A stretch of DNA of 64,000 nt from Pseudomonadota bacterium (lineage in GTDB: Bacteria; Pseudomonadota; Gammaproteobacteria; Burkholderiales; Thiobacillaceae), in NCBI GenBank assembly GCA_030653935.1, contig JAURYL010000038.1, forward strand, positions 62,001 through 126,000. Reading direction: 5' to 3'. Shown piece after piece: positions 1-9,779 of the stretch (the first letter of the stretch is position 1; the number at the start of each line of letters is the position of its first letter). A program made the translations under genes and the position numbers. Under the pieces are notes generated by a model. The model saw only the letters and a program-made list of their open reading frames with translations, was not told where the DNA came from and did no database searches.

Positions 1-1
1 G

Positions 2-421
2 CAAACCGCGCGCGATGTGTCCGGTGCGGATTACCAGAACAGCGTGCGCTTCGGCTTGCGCATCCCGTTTTCCGGCGAAGCGCGCAACCGACCGTTGCTG
101 GCCGCCGCCAATGGCGATCTGATCCGGGCCGAGGCGGAACTGGCGCAGGCAACGGCGGAACTGGAAAACGAATTGCAGACCGCGCAAGCGGAACTGACCA
201 ACGCCGAGCGCGGCGAGGAACTGGCGCGCGCGCGCCGGCAGGGCGCCACGGAACGTCTGCGCCTGATGCGTCGCGGCTTCGATCTCGGCGAGCTGTCCCT
301 GGCGCAACTCTTGTTGGCGCGTGGCCAGGCGAATGAGGCGGAGGCGGCGACGATGCGCGCCGGCCTGTCGCTGGCGGCGTCACGCGCGCGTTTGAATCAG
401 GCTAGAGGGGTGTTGCCGTGA
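2..421 (+). CDS. czcC: Outer-membrane efflux protein of a metal RND system, 3' part (CzcC/TolC family)
   Basis: Only the C-terminal ~139 codons are in the window; the reading frame is open from base 2, so the start lies upstream. The protein is a long Ala/Glu/Arg-rich amphipathic helix pair (AEAELAQATAELENELQ, then LARGQANEAEAATMRAGLSLAASRARLNQARGV in pieces), typical of the second helical hairpin of TolC-type outer-membrane channels. Its stop overlaps the GTG start of the next gene (GTGA), and czcB and czcA follow, so it is the outer-membrane exit duct of the tripartite pump. Family assignment rests on helix pattern plus context, because the conserved N-terminal half is not visible. Confidence 0.8.
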   Translation, partial: QTARDVSGADYQNSVRFGLRIPFSGEARNRPLLAAANGDLIRAEAELAQATAELENELQTAQAELTNAERGEELARARRQGATERLRLMRRGFDLGELSLAQLLLARGQANEAEAATMRAGLSLAASRARLNQARGVLP

Positions 422-942
422 ATATCGTTTTGTTTCTGCTCGGTGTGCTGTCGGGTTTGTCGCTCATCCCACCCGCATTTGCGCATGAAGGCCATGACCA
501 CGGCGACGCGCCCAAACCCGTTCCGGTCGCCGACGCCGCGCCGCGTTTCGAGACGGCGAGTGAGGCATTCGAGCTGGTGGGGGTGCTGCATGGTCGCGCC
601 CTGACCCTGTATCTCGATGACTACGCCAGCAACGCGCCGGTCGAGAAAGCCACGCTGGAAGTGGAAGCCGGCAAACAGAAGATGCAGGCCAAGGAATCGG
701 AACCGGGGGTCTATTTCCTGGAATTGACTGATACCAAACCGGGCCGGCTTGGCCTGGTATTCACCATCCAGGCGGGCGAGTCCGTCGATCTGCTGACCGC
801 CAATCTGGAGATTCCCGCGCCCAAGGCCGCGGCCAAAACGGCGGCCTTCGACTGGCGCCGGCTCGGCTGGGCGGGACTGGCCTTGCCGGTGTTGGGGGTC
901 TGGGTTTGGCGGCGGCGTTCCAGGAGGAAGCAGCATGATTGA
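418..942 (+). CDS. Small periplasmic His-rich protein of the metal efflux operon
   Basis: 174 aa, GTG start overlapping the upstream stop by 4 bases. A signal peptide (residues ~1-22, ending PPAFA) is followed directly by a metal-binding-like stretch HEGHDHGD. A beta-rich central region comes next, then one transmembrane segment (~149-163, GWAGLALPVLGVWVW) and a basic tail RRRSRRKQ that should stay in the cytoplasm. The His/Asp cluster just after the signal cleavage site is also seen in CzcB-type adaptors and suggests periplasmic metal capture or sensing, which is inference. No catalytic motif is visible. It lies between the outer-membrane duct and the adaptor genes and is clearly co-transcribed. 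Confidence 0.72.
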   Translation: MNIVLFLLGVLSGLSLIPPAFAHEGHDHGDAPKPVPVADAAPRFETASEAFELVGVLHGRALTLYLDDYASNAPVEKATLEVEAGKQKMQAKESEPGVYFLELTDTKPGRLGLVFTIQAGESVDLLTANLEIPAPKAAAKTAAFDWRRLGWAGLALPVLGVWVWRRRSRRKQHD

Positions 943-2140
943 TGTGAACCACGCCACCGTAGGAGGGCCGCTGGCGGCCCGATGCGCTGGCGGGCGCAAA
1001 GGTGGGACGCCGAATCTGGCCGCCATGTTCCACAAATCGGGGGCTGCCGCCCGCTTCGGGCCGCTAGCGGCCCTCCTACTGGGCTTTTCCGGTCTGGTTT
1101 TTGCCCACGGCGGCGAAGACCATTCGCATGACGCGCCGGCGCCGCTGGTGAGCGGCGACACCCCGAGCCGGCTGGCCGATGGCAGCGTGTTCCTGCCCAA
1201 GGCGACGCAGCGGCAACTCGGGCTGCGCACTCAACTTGCCCAGGTCGCGGCGCATGCGGCGACGCTGGAGTTGAACGGCCGCGTGATCGCCGATCCCCAG
1301 GCCGGTGGCAAGGTGCAAGCGACCCAGAGCGGCCGTGTCGAGCTGTCGCCGAAAGCGGTGCTGGGGCGGCGGGTTGCCAGGGGCGAGGTTCTGGCGACTC
1401 TGCATCCGCTGGTCGGTGGCCTGGAGCGCGGCGGGCAGCAGGCGCAATTGGCGGAACTGGCGGCCCAGATCGAGGCGGGGGAACGCCGCGTGGCGCGCCT
1501 GGAACAACTGGAAGGCATCGTGCCGGCGCGCGAGATCGAGGTGGCGAGGATCGAATTGCAAGGCCTGCGGGCGCGGCGCGCGGCGCTGGGCGGCAGTCTT
1601 GGCGCCGAATCCCTGCGCGCGCCGGTGGCCGGCGTGGTGGCGGCGGTGAATGTGGTGGCCGGGCAGGTGGTGGAAGCGCGCGAGACCCTGTTCGAGATCG
1701 TCGATCCCAACCGCCTGGCGGTGGAGGCGCTGGCTTACGACCCCGGCCTGGCCGCGGGCCTGGGCGAGGCCAGCGCCGCCGTGCCGGGCGGTGAACTGAA
1801 ACTGGCCTACCTCGGCGCCGGCCAGGTGCTGCGCGAAGGCGCGCTACCGGTGCTGTTCCGCATCGTGGCGAACAAGGTGCCGGTCGCGGTCGGCCAGCCG
1901 CTCAAAGTGCTGGCGCGAACCCGCGCCAGCCGCGAGGGCGTGGCCGTGCCCAGCGATGCGCTGATCCGTGATGCCGGCGGCAACGCGCAAGTCTGGCTGC
2001 ATGTCGGCGCCGAACGCTTCCTGCCCCGCGCGGTGAAGACCGCGCCACTGGACGCGACTTCGCTGCTGGTGCTGGAGGGCCTGGCGGCCGGCGAGCGGGT
2101 GGTGGTGACCAGTGCCGGCGCGCTGGCGCGGGTGCGTTGA
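935..2140 (+). CDS. czcB: Periplasmic adaptor of heavy-metal RND efflux pump (CzcB/HlyD family)
   Basis: 401 aa membrane-fusion protein linking the inner-membrane RND pump to the outer-membrane duct. Visible parts are an N-terminal export region, a His-rich HGGEDHSHD stretch at ~58-66, a beta-barrel and lipoyl half-motif (GRVELSPKAVLGRRVARGEVL), a short coiled-coil hairpin (~168-222) and the second lipoyl half (LRAPVAGVVAAVNVVAGQVV). The start at 935 overlaps the previous gene by 8 bases. The N terminus is odd: codons ~9-49 lie across a 121-bp segment bounded by 23-bp inverted repeats (959-981 and 1057-1079), which pushes the hydrophobic segment away from the start. A later start or a rebuilt signal peptide (from ATG 1026, MFHKSGAAARFG) is possible. 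Confidence 0.88.
   Translation: MIDVNHATVGGPLAARCAGGRKGGTPNLAAMFHKSGAAARFGPLAALLLGFSGLVFAHGGEDHSHDAPAPLVSGDTPSRLADGSVFLPKATQRQLGLRTQLAQVAAHAATLELNGRVIADPQAGGKVQATQSGRVELSPKAVLGRRVARGEVLATLHPLVGGLERGGQQAQLAELAAQIEAGERRVARLEQLEGIVPAREIEVARIELQGLRARRAALGGSLGAESLRAPVAGVVAAVNVVAGQVVEARETLFEIVDPNRLAVEALAYDPGLAAGLGEASAAVPGGELKLAYLGAGQVLREGALPVLFRIVANKVPVAVGQPLKVLARTRASREGVAVPSDALIRDAGGNAQVWLHVGAERFLPRAVKTAPLDATSLLVLEGLAAGERVVVTSAGALARVR
959..1079. repeat. REP-like inverted repeat inside the 5' end of czcB
   Basis: The left arm at 959-981 begins GTAGGAGGGCCGC and the right arm at 1057-1079 ends GCGGCCCTCCTAC. The arms are reverse complements over 23 bases with one mismatch. Each arm also holds its own short stem (GGGCCGC/GCGGCCC), so the element can fold as two hairpins. 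It is in frame and free of stop codons in the czcB direction. A closely similar element (GTAGAAGGGC...) occurs at 27915-27986. Confidence 0.85.
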
Positions 2141-2149
2141 TGGGCATGC

Positions 2150-2265
2150 AAGCAACCCACGTAGGTCGGGTCAGACGCTTTATTTTGAGCCGCAACCCGA
2201 CGATGAAACCAGGCGGTAGGAGCGTGTGTTTCACATTGACCCGAGCTACGGATTTACGGAGCTTT
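2150..2265. repeat. REP-like repeat between czcB and czcA
   Basis: The intergenic segment begins with GTAGGTCGGGT (2161 on) and contains CAACCCGACG (about 2193-2202) and TGACCCGAGCTACG near its end, forming imperfect inverted repeats. The same GTAGGTCGGGT word occurs at ~21405 and, inverted, near 30160-30175. No gene is supported here; the czcA ribosome-binding region is at its 3' edge. Confidence 0.55.
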
Positions 2266-2266
2266 C

Positions 2267-5200
2267 ATGTTCGCCCGCCTGATCCATGCCAGCCTGAACC
2301 AGCGCCTGCTGGTGCTGGGGCTTTCCCTGTTGCTGCTGATCCAGGGCAGCCTGGTGGTGAGTCGCATGCCGGTGGACGTGTTCCCCGACCTGAACAAGCC
2401 GACCGTGACCCTGATGACCGAGGCCGGCGGCATGGCGCCGGAGGAAGTCGAGCAAACGGTGACTTTCCCCATCGAAGCGGCGATGAACGGCATGCCCGGT
2501 GTGACCCGGGTGCGTTCGGTGTCGGGCATCGGCCTGTCGGTGGTGTATGTCGAGTTCGCCTGGGGCAGCGAGATCTATCGCAACCGCCAGCAGATTTCCG
2601 AACGCCTGGGCCTGCTGCGCGAGCAGTTGCCGGCCGGGGTGGTGCCGCAAATGGGGCCGATCGCCTCGATCATGGGCGAGATCGCACTGATCGCCATTCC
2701 GGTGACGGCCGGCGCCAGCCCGATGGCGGCGCGCGAATATGCCGACTGGGTGATGCGGCCGCGCCTGCTCTCCATTCCCGGCGTCGCCCAGGTGATTCCC
2801 ATCGGCGGCGAAGTGCGTCAGTACCGGGTGGAACCGGACCAGACGCGGATGTCGGCGCTGAATATCGACTTCAAGCAGGTGGAAGCGGCGCTGGAAAACT
2901 TCGGCGGCAACAGCAGCGGCGGTTTCCTCGAAAGCGGGGCGCGTGAGTACCTGATCCGCAACCTGGGCCGGACTACGCGTATCAAGGATTTGCGCAACCT
3001 CACCCTGGTGAATCGCGGCGGCCAGCCGATCCTGCTGCATCAGGTCGCCGAGGTGCGTTTTGCCGCTGGCGTGAAGCGTGGAGATGCCGGCTACAACGGC
3101 CAGCCAGCGGTGATCCTTTCGATCCAGAAACAGCCGGACGCCGATTCCGTGGTGCTCACCCGCGAGGTGGCGAAGGCGCTGGACGAACTCGCGCGAAACA
3201 CGCCGAAAGGCGTGCTCAGTGGCGTGGATAGGCCACGCTTCCTGTTCGAGCAGGCCAAGTTCATCGAGGCTTCGGTGAGCAACGTCGAGGAGGCCCTGCG
3301 CGACGGCGCCATCATGGTGGCGGTGATCCTGTTCCTGTTCCTCCTGAACCTGCGCACCACCCTGATTTCGCTGGCCGCGATCCCCATCTCCCTACTGGTG
3401 ACGGCGCTGGTGTTCCAGTATTTCGGGCTGTCGATCAACACCATGACCCTGGGCGGCCTGGCCATCGCCATCGGCGAACTGGTGGATGACGCCGTGGTCG
3501 GCGTGGAAAACGTGTTGCGCCGCCTGCGCCTCAACCGCGCCTTGCCGGAACCGCGCACGGCCGCCGTGGTGATCGCCGAGGCGACCCTGGAGGTGCGTTC
3601 GGCCATCGTCTACGCCACCGCCATCGTCGTCCTGGTGTTCGTGCCGCTGTTCGCCCTGCCCGGCATCGAGGGGCGGCTGTTCACGCCGCTGGGGTTGGCC
3701 TACATCGTCTCCATTCTCGCCAGCATGGTGGTATCGCTGGTCCTGACGCCGGTGCTGTGCCTGTATTTGCTGCCTGCGGTTGTAGCGCCGGCGTCCCGCC
3801 GGCTTCCTTCTTCTGATCAGATTGACGAGCCGGCGGGACGCCGGCGCTACAGTTTGTCGGACCACGGCGACAGCCCTTTGGTACGCCGCCTGAAGGCCTG
3901 GGATCGACGCCTGCTGGACTGGTCGTTCGGCCATGCCCGCGCCCTGCTCGGCGGCGCCGTGGTGCTGGTGCTGCTCGCCACCGCCGCGCTGCCGTTGTTC
4001 CCACGCGCTTTCCTGCCGCCGTTCAACGAGGGCACCCTGACCATCAACGTGCTGCTCGATCCGGGCGCCTCGCTGGCCGAGTCGAACCGCATTGGCCGGC
4101 AGGCGGAACAGCTTATCGGTGCCGTGCCGGAGGTGATCAGAGTCGGCCGTCGTACCGGCCGCGCCGAGCTGGATGAACACGCGGAAGGCGTGCATTACTC
4201 GGAACTCGATGTCGATTTGAAGCCCTCCGAACGCGGCCGCGACGAGGTGGTGAGCGACATACGCCAGCGCCTGGCGGTGTTGCCGGCGGTGAACAGCGTC
4301 GGCCAGCCGATCTCGCACCGGCTCGACCATCTGCTCTCCGGCGTGCGCGCGCAGATCGCCCTGAAGATCTATGGCGATGACCTCGATACCCTGCGTTCCC
4401 TGGCCAGCGGCACGCGGGATCGGCTGGCGAAGATTCCCGGCGTGACCGATTTGCAGATCGAGAAACAGGTGTTGATCCCGCAACTGAAGATTCACCTCGA
4501 TTACGACGCGGCGGCGCGCCACGGCGTCAATCCTGGCGCCTTGCTGGCGGACCTGGAACAACGCATCGGCGGCGACCGCATTGGTGAAATCGTCGAGGGC
4601 AATCGACGTTTCGACCTGGTGTTGCGCCTGCCGGAGGGAAGCCGTGACGCGCGCGCGCTCAACGCCATGTTGATCGACACCGCGCAAGGCCGGGTGCCGC
4701 TCAGCCAGATCGCGCGGGTGGAGGAAGGCGACGGGCCGAACCAGATCGGCCGCGAGAACGCGCGCCGCCGCATCGTGATTTCCGCCAACAGCGAAGGCCG
4801 GGACATGGCCGCCGTGATCGCCGACATCCGCGCCACACTGGCGGAACAGCCATTGCCGGAAGGCTATTTCACCGCCCTGGAGGGCCAGTTCCAGGCGCAG
4901 GAGGAAGCCAGCAAGCGCATCGCCGGCCTCTCCCTGGTGTCGCTGGCGCTGATTTTCCTGGTGCTCTACAGCCGCTACCGCTCCGCCGTGCTGGCCGCCA
5001 TCGTCATGGGCAACATCCCGCTGGCCCTGGTCGGCGGCGTCGTCGCCCTGTGGTTGTCCGGGCAGCCGCTGTCGGTGGCGGCGCTGGTCGGCTTCGTTAC
5101 CCTGGCCGGCATCGCCTCCCGCAACGGCATCCTCAAGATCAGCCATTACATCAACCTGTGCCGTTTCGAGGGCGAGGTCTTCGGCAAGCCGATGATCGTG

Positions 5201-5449
5201 CGCGGTTCGCTGGAACGCCTGACCCCGGTCTTGATGACCGCCCTGACCGCCATCTTCGCCCTCTCCCCGCTGCTGGTGGCGGCCGACGCGCCGGGCAAGG
5301 AAATCCTGCATCCGGTCGCCGTGGTGATTTTCGGCGGTCTGATCAGTTCCACCCTGCTGGATACCCTGCTGACGCCGGTGATGTTCTGGCTGTACGGCGA
5401 AAAACCGTTGTCGCGCCTGTTGCGGGACAAATCCGATGAAAGTTTCTAA
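2267..5449 (+). CDS. czcA: Heavy-metal efflux RND transporter (CzcA/CusA family)
   Basis: 1060 aa inner-membrane proton-driven pump exporting metal cations through CzcB and CzcC. It has the full RND layout: TM1, the first periplasmic domain with the HME signature ([14 protein letters not shown]... RSVSGIGLS), a TM2-6 block, a second large periplasmic domain and a TM8-12 block. The TM4 proton-relay pair is intact as Asp407-Asp408 ([13 protein letters not shown]). Length is near the family norm (~1030-1080). Odd feature: a perfect 24-bp inverted repeat with 23-bp spacer (3781-3851) is read in frame after TM6 and adds a foreign-looking basic loop (APASRRLP...EPAGRRRY). The metal specificity (Co/Zn/Cd versus Cu/Ag) cannot be fixed by eye. 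Confidence 0.95.
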   Translation: MFARLIHASLNQRLLVLGLSLLLLIQGSLVVSRMPVDVFPDLNKPTVTLMTEAGGMAPEEVEQTVTFPIEAAMNGMPGVTRVRSVSGIGLSVVYVEFAWGSEIYRNRQQISERLGLLREQLPAGVVPQMGPIASIMGEIALIAIPVTAGASPMAAREYADWVMRPRLLSIPGVAQVIPIGGEVRQYRVEPDQTRMSALNIDFKQVEAALENFGGNSSGGFLESGAREYLIRNLGRTTRIKDLRNLTLVNRGGQPILLHQVAEVRFAAGVKRGDAGYNGQPAVILSIQKQPDADSVVLTREVAKALDELARNTPKGVLSGVDRPRFLFEQAKFIEASVSNVEEALRDGAIMVAVILFLFLLNLRTTLISLAAIPISLLVTALVFQYFGLSINTMTLGGLAIAIGELVDDAVVGVENVLRRLRLNRALPEPRTAAVVIAEATLEVRSAIVYATAIVVLVFVPLFALPGIEGRLFTPLGLAYIVSILASMVVSLVLTPVLCLYLLPAVVAPASRRLPSSDQIDEPAGRRRYSLSDHGDSPLVRRLKAWDRRLLDWSFGHARALLGGAVVLVLLATAALPLFPRAFLPPFNEGTLTINVLLDPGASLAESNRIGRQAEQLIGAVPEVIRVGRRTGRAELDEHAEGVHYSELDVDLKPSERGRDEVVSDIRQRLAVLPAVNSVGQPISHRLDHLLSGVRAQIALKIYGDDLDTLRSLASGTRDRLAKIPGVTDLQIEKQVLIPQLKIHLDYDAAARHGVNPGALLADLEQRIGGDRIGEIVEGNRRFDLVLRLPEGSRDARALNAMLIDTAQGRVPLSQIARVEEGDGPNQIGRENARRRIVISANSEGRDMAAVIADIRATLAEQPLPEGYFTALEGQFQAQEEASKRIAGLSLVSLALIFLVLYSRYRSAVLAAIVMGNIPLALVGGVVALWLSGQPLSVAALVGFVTLAGIASRNGILKISHYINLCRFEGEVFGKPMIVRGSLERLTPVLMTALTAIFALSPLLVAADAPGKEILHPVAVVIFGGLISSTLLDTLLTPVMFWLYGEKPLSRLLRDKSDESF
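3781..3851. repeat. Perfect 24-bp inverted repeat inserted in frame in czcA
   Basis: The left arm (3781-3804, TGTAGCGCCGGCGTCCCGCC then GGCT) and right arm (3828-3851) are exact reverse complements with a 23-bp spacer containing CTGATCAG. Each arm also contains the stem GCCGGC-GTCCC-GCCGGC. A one-arm relative with compensated stem bases (GCAGGCGTCCCGCCTGC) lies at 20543-20559 after clpB. It encodes part of the cytoplasmic loop after TM6 of CzcA. Confidence 0.92.
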
Positions 5450-5461
5450 AGGAGCCACACC

Positions 5462-5839
5462 ATGAAAAAACTCGCCATTCCCTTCGCTTTGAGCCTGCTG
5501 CTCAGCGCCGGCCAGGTCTGGGCCCACGCCGACCACCTCAAGCCGCAATTTGGTGGCGTCACCGCCGACGCGGAATCGTTCCAGGTGGAACTGGTACTCA
5601 AAGGGGCCGAAGCCAAGCTCTATCTCACCGAACACGGCGCCCCGGTGGAATCGACCGGCGCCAGCGGCAAATTGATCGTGCTCTCCGGCAAGGGCAAGGA
5701 AGAGGTCGCGCTCAGCCCCAACGGCTACCAGACCCTGGGTGCCAAACTCAGCGCCAAACCCGGCAAAGGCTCCAAGGCCGTGGCCACCATCACCGTGCCC
5801 AACCGGGGCACCGGCAATGTGCGGTTTACCTTGAAGTAG
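5462..5839 (+). CDS. Small periplasmic protein closing the metal efflux operon
   Basis: 125 aa, starting 12 bases after the czcA stop behind a clear AGGAG. A signal peptide (MKKLAIPFALSLLLSAGQVWA, cleavage after ~21 in two parts) is followed by HADHLKPQFGG, again a short His/Asp cluster at the mature N terminus. The rest is predicted beta-strand (VELVLKGAEAKLYLTEHG, GNVRFTLK). It resembles small exported proteins often found next to CzcCBA-type genes. A role in periplasmic metal binding is plausible but inferred. No known enzymatic motif. Confidence 0.72.
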   Translation: MKKLAIPFALSLLLSAGQVWAHADHLKPQFGGVTADAESFQVELVLKGAEAKLYLTEHGAPVESTGASGKLIVLSGKGKEEVALSPNGYQTLGAKLSAKPGKGSKAVATITVPNRGTGNVRFTLK

Positions 5840-5942
5840 GGCCTGTCACCCGGGTCGACGTCACGCCCTTCGGCCATTTCGGGCGTCTGACCATGATGGG
5901 CACGGAAGCCGAAAAGGAAGAAGCGGCCCGCGCCGCCTACCA

Positions 5943-6107
5943 AGCAGCCTGTCGGACTTTGGATCGTCGGCTACGAAACGGCCGCGCCGGACCGGTTTTC
6001 GCCGGCTTCTTGGGCAATAGTCCCGGCTATTTCCCGGCGAAGCCGTCAAAAACCGACCTCGGCGGGGTCATTTCTCGCTATCGACGCCCAAAGTCCGACA
6101 GGCTGCT
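5943..6107. mobile_element. MITE-like element with perfect 20-bp terminal inverted repeats
   Basis: AGCAGCCTGTCGGACTTTGG at 5943-5962 is exactly inverted at 6088-6107, giving a 165-bp non-coding element. Internally there is a further complementary pair (CGGTTTTCGCCGGCTTC near 5993 and GAAGCCGTCAAAAACCG near 6040). It has no transposase, so it would be a non-autonomous element. No clear target duplication was identified by eye. It fills the gap between the metal operon and tRNA-Leu. Confidence 0.8.
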
Positions 6108-6326
6108 AGCCATCGACAACATCAACGCCAACGCCGCGCCGGTTCGTACATCTCGGTACCCCATCGGTCTTCCCGCATTCCGGCCCGACAGACTGCCGGA
6201 TATCCTTGCTTTGGCGATATCGCCGGCAACGGGACAGCATTTCCGCCGTGTTAGAATCCGCCCGTTTTTTTCGGGTCGTTCGCCGTTTCGGTAGTTTTCG
6301 GCAAGCGCCCGATTGTTTATTAACCA

Positions 6327-6410
6327 GCGAAAGTGGCGGAATTGGTAGACGCACTGGATTTAGGTTCCAGCGCCTTTGGCGTGGGGGTTCGAGTCCCCCC
6401 TTTCGCACCA
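6327..6410 (+). tRNA. tRNA-Leu (anticodon UAG)
   Basis: 84 nt including an encoded CCA. The acceptor stem GCGAAAG pairs with CTTTCGC. The D-loop is GGCGGAATTGGTAGACGC, typical of a class II leucine tRNA. The anticodon stem CTGGA/TCCAG holds loop TTTAGGT, giving anticodon TAG (UAG). A long variable arm (CGCCTTTGGCG) and T-arm GGGGGTTCGAGTCCCCC follow. All helices are intact. Confidence 0.97.
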
Positions 6411-6567
6411 GCGACACCTGGTTGCATTCGAGACGAAATTGGCATGTTTGGCATTTGTCGGACATGCGGATTTAACGGCGGGACTGGCGAAGTCCTTGAT
6501 TTGTCTATTAATAGTGCTCGATGCGGCCTGGTATGAATCTTGATAACTCGTTGAATACGTGGACAAC

Positions 6568-7854
6568 ATGACTGCAACCCTGGAAACCCTGGACGGCCTC
6601 TCCCGTCGTATGACACTGAATCTCAATCCCGCCGAAATCGAGGCGGAAGTCTCCAAGCGCCTTGGCAAGATCGCCAGGAACACGCGCATTGATGGCTTCC
6701 GGCCCGGCAAAGCACCACTCAAACTGGTGGCGGCACGCTATTCCGGCGAGATTCGCGGTGAAGTTCTGGGCGATGCGTTGCAGCAACGATTCACCCAGGC
6801 GGTGCAGGAAAATAATTTGAAAGTGGCGGGCTACCCGCAGTTCGCGGCGGCCACTGATGGCGCTTTCACCGCGACCTTCGACGTCTTCCCGGAAATTACC
6901 GTGGGCGATCTGTCCGGCATCAAGGTAACCCGCCCGGTCGTCGAGGTGAGCGATGCCGATGTCGACCGTACCCTGGAAGTCCTGCTCAAGCAGCGTGTGC
7001 AGTACCACGCCGTCGAGCGCGAGGCATCAGTGGGTGACCGCGTGCACATCGACTACGCCGGCACCATCGCTGGTGAGGCGTTCCAGGGTGGCGAGGCCAA
7101 GGACTTCCCGGTCATTCTCGGCGAGGGCCGCACGCTGAAGGACTTCGAGGGCAACCTGCTGGGCATGAAGGACGGCGAGAGCAAGACTTTCGACGTGACC
7201 TTCCCCGATGATTATTTCGCCAAGGAACTGGCCGGCAAGACCGCCACGTTCACGGCCACGATGAAATCCGTGCATGAGGCAAAGCTGCCGGAAATCGACG
7301 ATGCGCTGGCGCAAAGCCTGGGCATCCACGAAGGCGGTGTCGCCAAGCTGCGCGAGGAAATCAGCGGCAACCTGGCGCGCGAAGCCAAGCGCCGCATTCA
7401 GAGCCGCGTCAAGGAACAGGTGTTGAACGGCCTGCTCGATTCGACACCGTTTGAAGTACCTGGCAGCCTTGTGGCGATGGAACAGCGCGTTCTGATGGAA
7501 AAGGCGATGACCGACCTGAAGGCGCGCGGCATGCGTGAGCAGGACATCCAGGTGCGCGACGAGATGTTCGCGCCCCAGGCCAAGCGTCGCGTCGCCCTCG
7601 GTCTGTTGATGGATGAACTGGTGCGCGCCAACGGCATCGCCGCGCCGGAAGACCAGGTCAAGTCCCTGGTCGACGAATTCGCCCAGAGCTACGAGGACCC
7701 CTCGGAAGTCGTCGCCTGGTATCACCAGGACAGCAACCGCCTGAATGAGGCGCGCGCCCTGGTGCTGGAAGAAAATCTCGTCAACTGGGTGCTGGAGCGC
7801 GCTCAGGTCAGCGACGAAGCCGCCACCCTGGAAAAACTGATGGGGAACAAGTAA
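6568..7854 (+). CDS. tig: Trigger factor, ribosome-associated chaperone/prolyl isomerase
   Basis: 428 aa from the ATG at 6568; an in-frame GTG three codons upstream is possible but less likely. Trigger factor docks at the ribosomal exit tunnel and shields nascent chains. Domains: the N-terminal ribosome-binding domain with the signature GFRPGKAP (~44-51), an FKBP-type PPIase domain (~150-240, [20 protein letters not shown]), and an alpha-helical C-terminal chaperone domain. Length fits the family (~430 aa). It is directly upstream of clpP, its stop overlapping the clpP start by one base (TAATG), which is the classic tig-clpP-clpX-lon order. Confidence 0.98.
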   Translation: MTATLETLDGLSRRMTLNLNPAEIEAEVSKRLGKIARNTRIDGFRPGKAPLKLVAARYSGEIRGEVLGDALQQRFTQAVQENNLKVAGYPQFAAATDGAFTATFDVFPEITVGDLSGIKVTRPVVEVSDADVDRTLEVLLKQRVQYHAVEREASVGDRVHIDYAGTIAGEAFQGGEAKDFPVILGEGRTLKDFEGNLLGMKDGESKTFDVTFPDDYFAKELAGKTATFTATMKSVHEAKLPEIDDALAQSLGIHEGGVAKLREEISGNLAREAKRRIQSRVKEQVLNGLLDSTPFEVPGSLVAMEQRVLMEKAMTDLKARGMREQDIQVRDEMFAPQAKRRVALGLLMDELVRANGIAAPEDQVKSLVDEFAQSYEDPSEVVAWYHQDSNRLNEARALVLEENLVNWVLERAQVSDEAATLEKLMGNK

Positions 7855-8474
7855 TGCCCTGGACTCAAGAACCCTCGAACCTGGGGCTGGTCCCCATGGT
7901 TGTCGAGCAGAGTGGTCGTGGCGAGCGCGCCTACGACATCTACTCGCGGCTGCTGAAGGAACGCGTCATTTTCCTGGTCGGCCCGATCAACGACATGGTT
8001 GCCAACCTGGTGGTGGCGCAGTTGCTGTTCCTTGAATCGGAAAACCCGGACAAGGACATCTACCTCTACATCAACTCGCCGGGTGGCTCGATCACCGCCG
8101 GCATGGGCATCTACGACACCATGCGCTTCATCAAGCCGGACGTCTCGACACTTTGTGTCGGCCAGGCGGCCAGCATGGGCGCCTTCCTGCTGGCGGCCGG
8201 CGCCAAGGGCAAGCGCCATGTACTGCCCAACTCGCGGGTGATGATTCACCAGCCCCTGGGCGGTTTTCAGGGCCAGGCTTCGGACATCGAAATCCACGCC
8301 AAAGAGATTCTCTACCTGAAGGCACGCCTCAATGGCCTGCTCGCGGAACACACCGGACAGACGCTGGAAACCATTGAACGCGATACCGAACGCGACAATT
8401 TCATGAGCGCGGAAAGGGCGGTGGCCTACGGTCTGGCCGACAAGGTGATGGTTAGCCGCGCCGATGCGGCGTAA
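7854..8474 (+). CDS. clpP: ATP-dependent Clp protease proteolytic subunit
   Basis: 206 aa serine peptidase that forms the double heptameric chamber fed by ClpX or ClpA. The catalytic triad is visible: Ser107 in GQAASMGAF, His132 in MIHQP, and Asp181 in the TERDNFM region. The N-terminal axial-loop region and the [16 protein letters not shown] core are typical. It starts one base inside the tig stop and is followed 42 bases later by clpX. Nothing is unusual. Confidence 0.98.
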   Translation: MPWTQEPSNLGLVPMVVEQSGRGERAYDIYSRLLKERVIFLVGPINDMVANLVVAQLLFLESENPDKDIYLYINSPGGSITAGMGIYDTMRFIKPDVSTLCVGQAASMGAFLLAAGAKGKRHVLPNSRVMIHQPLGGFQGQASDIEIHAKEILYLKARLNGLLAEHTGQTLETIERDTERDNFMSAERAVAYGLADKVMVSRADAA

Positions 8475-8516
8475 ACTTGACTCAATTACTCAGGTATCAC
8501 TTCACGGAACGGAAAC

Positions 8517-9779
8517 ATGGCTGACAAACAAGGCGAAGACAAACTCCTCTACTGCTCGTTCTGCGGCAAAAGCCAGCAGGAAGTGCGCAAGCTCATCGCC
8601 GGTCCCACGGTGTTCATCTGCGACGAATGTGTTGATCTGTGCAACGACATCATCCGCGAGGATGTGCAGAAGGACGGCGACAAGGAAGTCGGCGACAAGC
8701 TGCCGACGCCGCTGGAAGTTCGTGATTCCCTGAATCAGTATGTGATCGGCCAGGAACCCGCCAAGCGGGCGCTGGCGGTGGCGGTATACAACCACTACAA
8801 GCGCCTGCGCCAACCCGGCGGCGGCAAGGATGACGAAGTCGAACTGGCGAAAAGCAACATCCTGCTGATCGGCCCCACCGGTTCCGGCAAGACCCTATTG
8901 GCACAGACCCTGGCGCGCCTGCTCAACGTCCCCTTCGTGATTTCCGACGCCACCACCCTGACCGAAGCCGGTTATGTCGGTGAGGACGTCGAGAACATCA
9001 TCCAGAAACTGTTGCAGAAGTGTGATTACGACGTCGAGAAAGCCCGCACCGGCATCGTCTACATCGACGAGATCGACAAGATTTCCCGCCGCTCGGAAAA
9101 CCCCTCCATCACCCGTGACGTGTCTGGTGAAGGGGTGCAGCAGGCCCTGTTGAAACTGATCGAGGGCACGGTCGCCTCGGTGCCGCCGCAAGGCGGGCGC
9201 AAGCATCCCAACCAGGAATATATCCAGGTCGACACCACCAACATCCTGTTCATCGTCGGCGGCGCTTTCAGCGGCCTGGAAAAAGTCATTCGCAACCGTA
9301 CCGAGAAGTCCGGCATCGGCTTCGGCGCGGAAGTGAAGAGCAAGGACAACCGCAAGGATCTCGGCGAAGTATTCCGCATGGTGGAGCCGGAAGACCTGAT
9401 CAAGTACGGTCTGATCCCCGAGTTTGTCGGCCGCCTGCCGGTGATCGCCACGCTTGAGGAACTCGACGTCAAGGCCCTGATGCAGATCCTGACCGAGCCC
9501 AAGAACGCGCTCACCCGCCAGTTCCAGAAACTGTTCCAGATGGAAGGTGTGGATCTGGAGTTCCGCGACGAGGCCCTTACCGCCGTCGCCAACCGCGCGA
9601 TCAAGCGCAAGACCGGCGCCCGTGGTTTGCGCTCGATCATCGAGCAAAGCCTGCTCGACATCATGTTCGAACTGCCGAGCATGGTGAATGTGACCAAGGT
9701 CGTGGTGGACGAGAAATCCATCAGCGGTGAAGGCAAGCCGTTGTTGATCTATTCCGAACCCGCCAAGGCGGTCGGTTGA
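8517..9779 (+). CDS. clpX: ClpX, AAA+ unfoldase of the ClpXP protease
   Basis: 420 aa hexameric unfoldase that recognises tagged substrates and threads them into ClpP. The N-terminal C4 zinc domain is intact (Cys13, Cys16, Cys35, Cys38). Walker A is GPTGSGKT (119-126), Walker B IVYIDEID (180-187), and the pore loop contains GGRKHPN. The ClpP-docking IGF-type loop corresponds to SGIGFGAEV. The start at 8517 follows a GGAA-containing leader. Length matches E. coli ClpX (424). Confidence 0.98.
   Translation: MADKQGEDKLLYCSFCGKSQQEVRKLIAGPTVFICDECVDLCNDIIREDVQKDGDKEVGDKLPTPLEVRDSLNQYVIGQEPAKRALAVAVYNHYKRLRQPGGGKDDEVELAKSNILLIGPTGSGKTLLAQTLARLLNVPFVISDATTLTEAGYVGEDVENIIQKLLQKCDYDVEKARTGIVYIDEIDKISRRSENPSITRDVSGEGVQQALLKLIEGTVASVPPQGGRKHPNQEYIQVDTTNILFIVGGAFSGLEKVIRNRTEKSGIGFGAEVKSKDNRKDLGEVFRMVEPEDLIKYGLIPEFVGRLPVIATLEELDVKALMQILTEPKNALTRQFQKLFQMEGVDLEFRDEALTAVANRAIKRKTGARGLRSIIEQSLLDIMFELPSMVNVTKVVVDEKSISGEGKPLLIYSEPAKAVG

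Noticed and set aside
3392..5635. 747-codon open frame on the - strand opposite czcA
   Set aside because: Low-complexity Gln/His/Arg/Gly composition typical of antisense GC-rich frames, fully covered by the well-supported czcA.
5893..6294. Possible 133-aa protein between the metal operon and tRNA-Leu
   Set aside because: It runs through the MITE-like element and its terminal repeats, has no family signature and no ribosome-binding site.
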